13,426 nt of DNA, taken from the NCBI GenBank assembly GCA_958446945.1, contig CAUCYJ010000054.1:1-13426 (forward strand). Direction: 5' to 3'. The notes beneath the pieces are model-generated. The model saw only the letters and a program-made list of their open reading frames with translations, did no database searches and was not told the origin of the DNA. Shown here in pieces: positions 13,421 through 13,426 of the stretch. How positions within the stretch are numbered: position 1 is the stretch's first letter; each line of letters starts with the position of its first letter. The position numbers and the translations under genes are program-made. This DNA comes from UBA9414 sp958446945 (GTDB lineage: Bacteria; Bacillota; Clostridia; Lachnospirales; Lachnospiraceae).

Positions 13421-13426
13421 TCCTCC
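13421..13426 (-). promoter_or_regulatory. Ribosome-binding site of the UgpB-like gene
   Basis: The minus strand reads GGAGGA at the very edge of the window. It is 7-8 nt from ATG 13413 but only about 2 nt from the earlier in-frame ATG 13419, so it selects the shorter start. Confidence 0.75.

Noticed and set aside
1..13426. Mobile element, CRISPR array, toxin-antitoxin or phage-defence genes
   Set aside because: No repeat array, transposase or integrase, inverted terminal repeats, or defence-type domains are visible. All intergenic gaps are accounted for and short.

Overview
This window is a piece of a low-GC Gram-positive chromosome, most likely a Clostridia member of the Lachnospiraceae type (inference). 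The reasons are near-consensus AGGAGG ribosome-binding sites, TTG and GTG starts, lipobox (LAGC, FTGC) solute-binding proteins, an S12 with the Gram-positive insertion, and AT-rich spacers. Every gene I can support lies on the minus strand, so transcription runs from high to low coordinates. The strand shows no rRNA, tRNA, CRISPR array, insertion sequence or phage gene. No gap between genes exceeds about 225 bases.

Region 1 (13413 to 8681, upstream in transcription) is a compact four-gene module: a UgpB-like lipoprotein binding protein, a CehA/McbA-type PHP metallohydrolase with all nine metal-ligand positions, a HAD phosphatase, and a UgpC/MsmK-type ABC ATPase. The spacings are 30 bp, 3 bp and a 19-bp overlap. 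No permease gene is in the window; permeases would be expected upstream, beyond 13426. Together the genes suggest uptake of a phosphorylated or phosphodiester compound, cleavage by the PHP enzyme and dephosphorylation by the HAD enzyme. That pathway is inference.

Region 2 (8497 to 3014) is a complete five-gene oligopeptide/dipeptide-type ABC importer, oppA-B-C-D-F. It has its own sigma-A-like promoter (8553-8581), a hairpin just after oppA that may set the binding protein above the membrane parts, tight or overlapping downstream genes, and a long hairpin (2965-2999) after oppF.

Region 3 (2924 to 1) is the str ribosomal operon: a strong promoter with TTGACA, 17 bp, TACAAT, then rpsL (S12), rpsG (S7) and fusA (EF-G), which runs off the left edge after 526 codons. 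Both spacers in this operon are long and carry clear stem-loops; the rpsL-rpsG spacer holds two that share bases and cannot form together. This is the place where S7 feedback control acts in E. coli. The start of the str operon abuts oppF rather than rpoC.

Most of the window is ordinary housekeeping and transport. The part most worth following up is the PHP-HAD-UgpBC module; the str spacer RNA structures come second.
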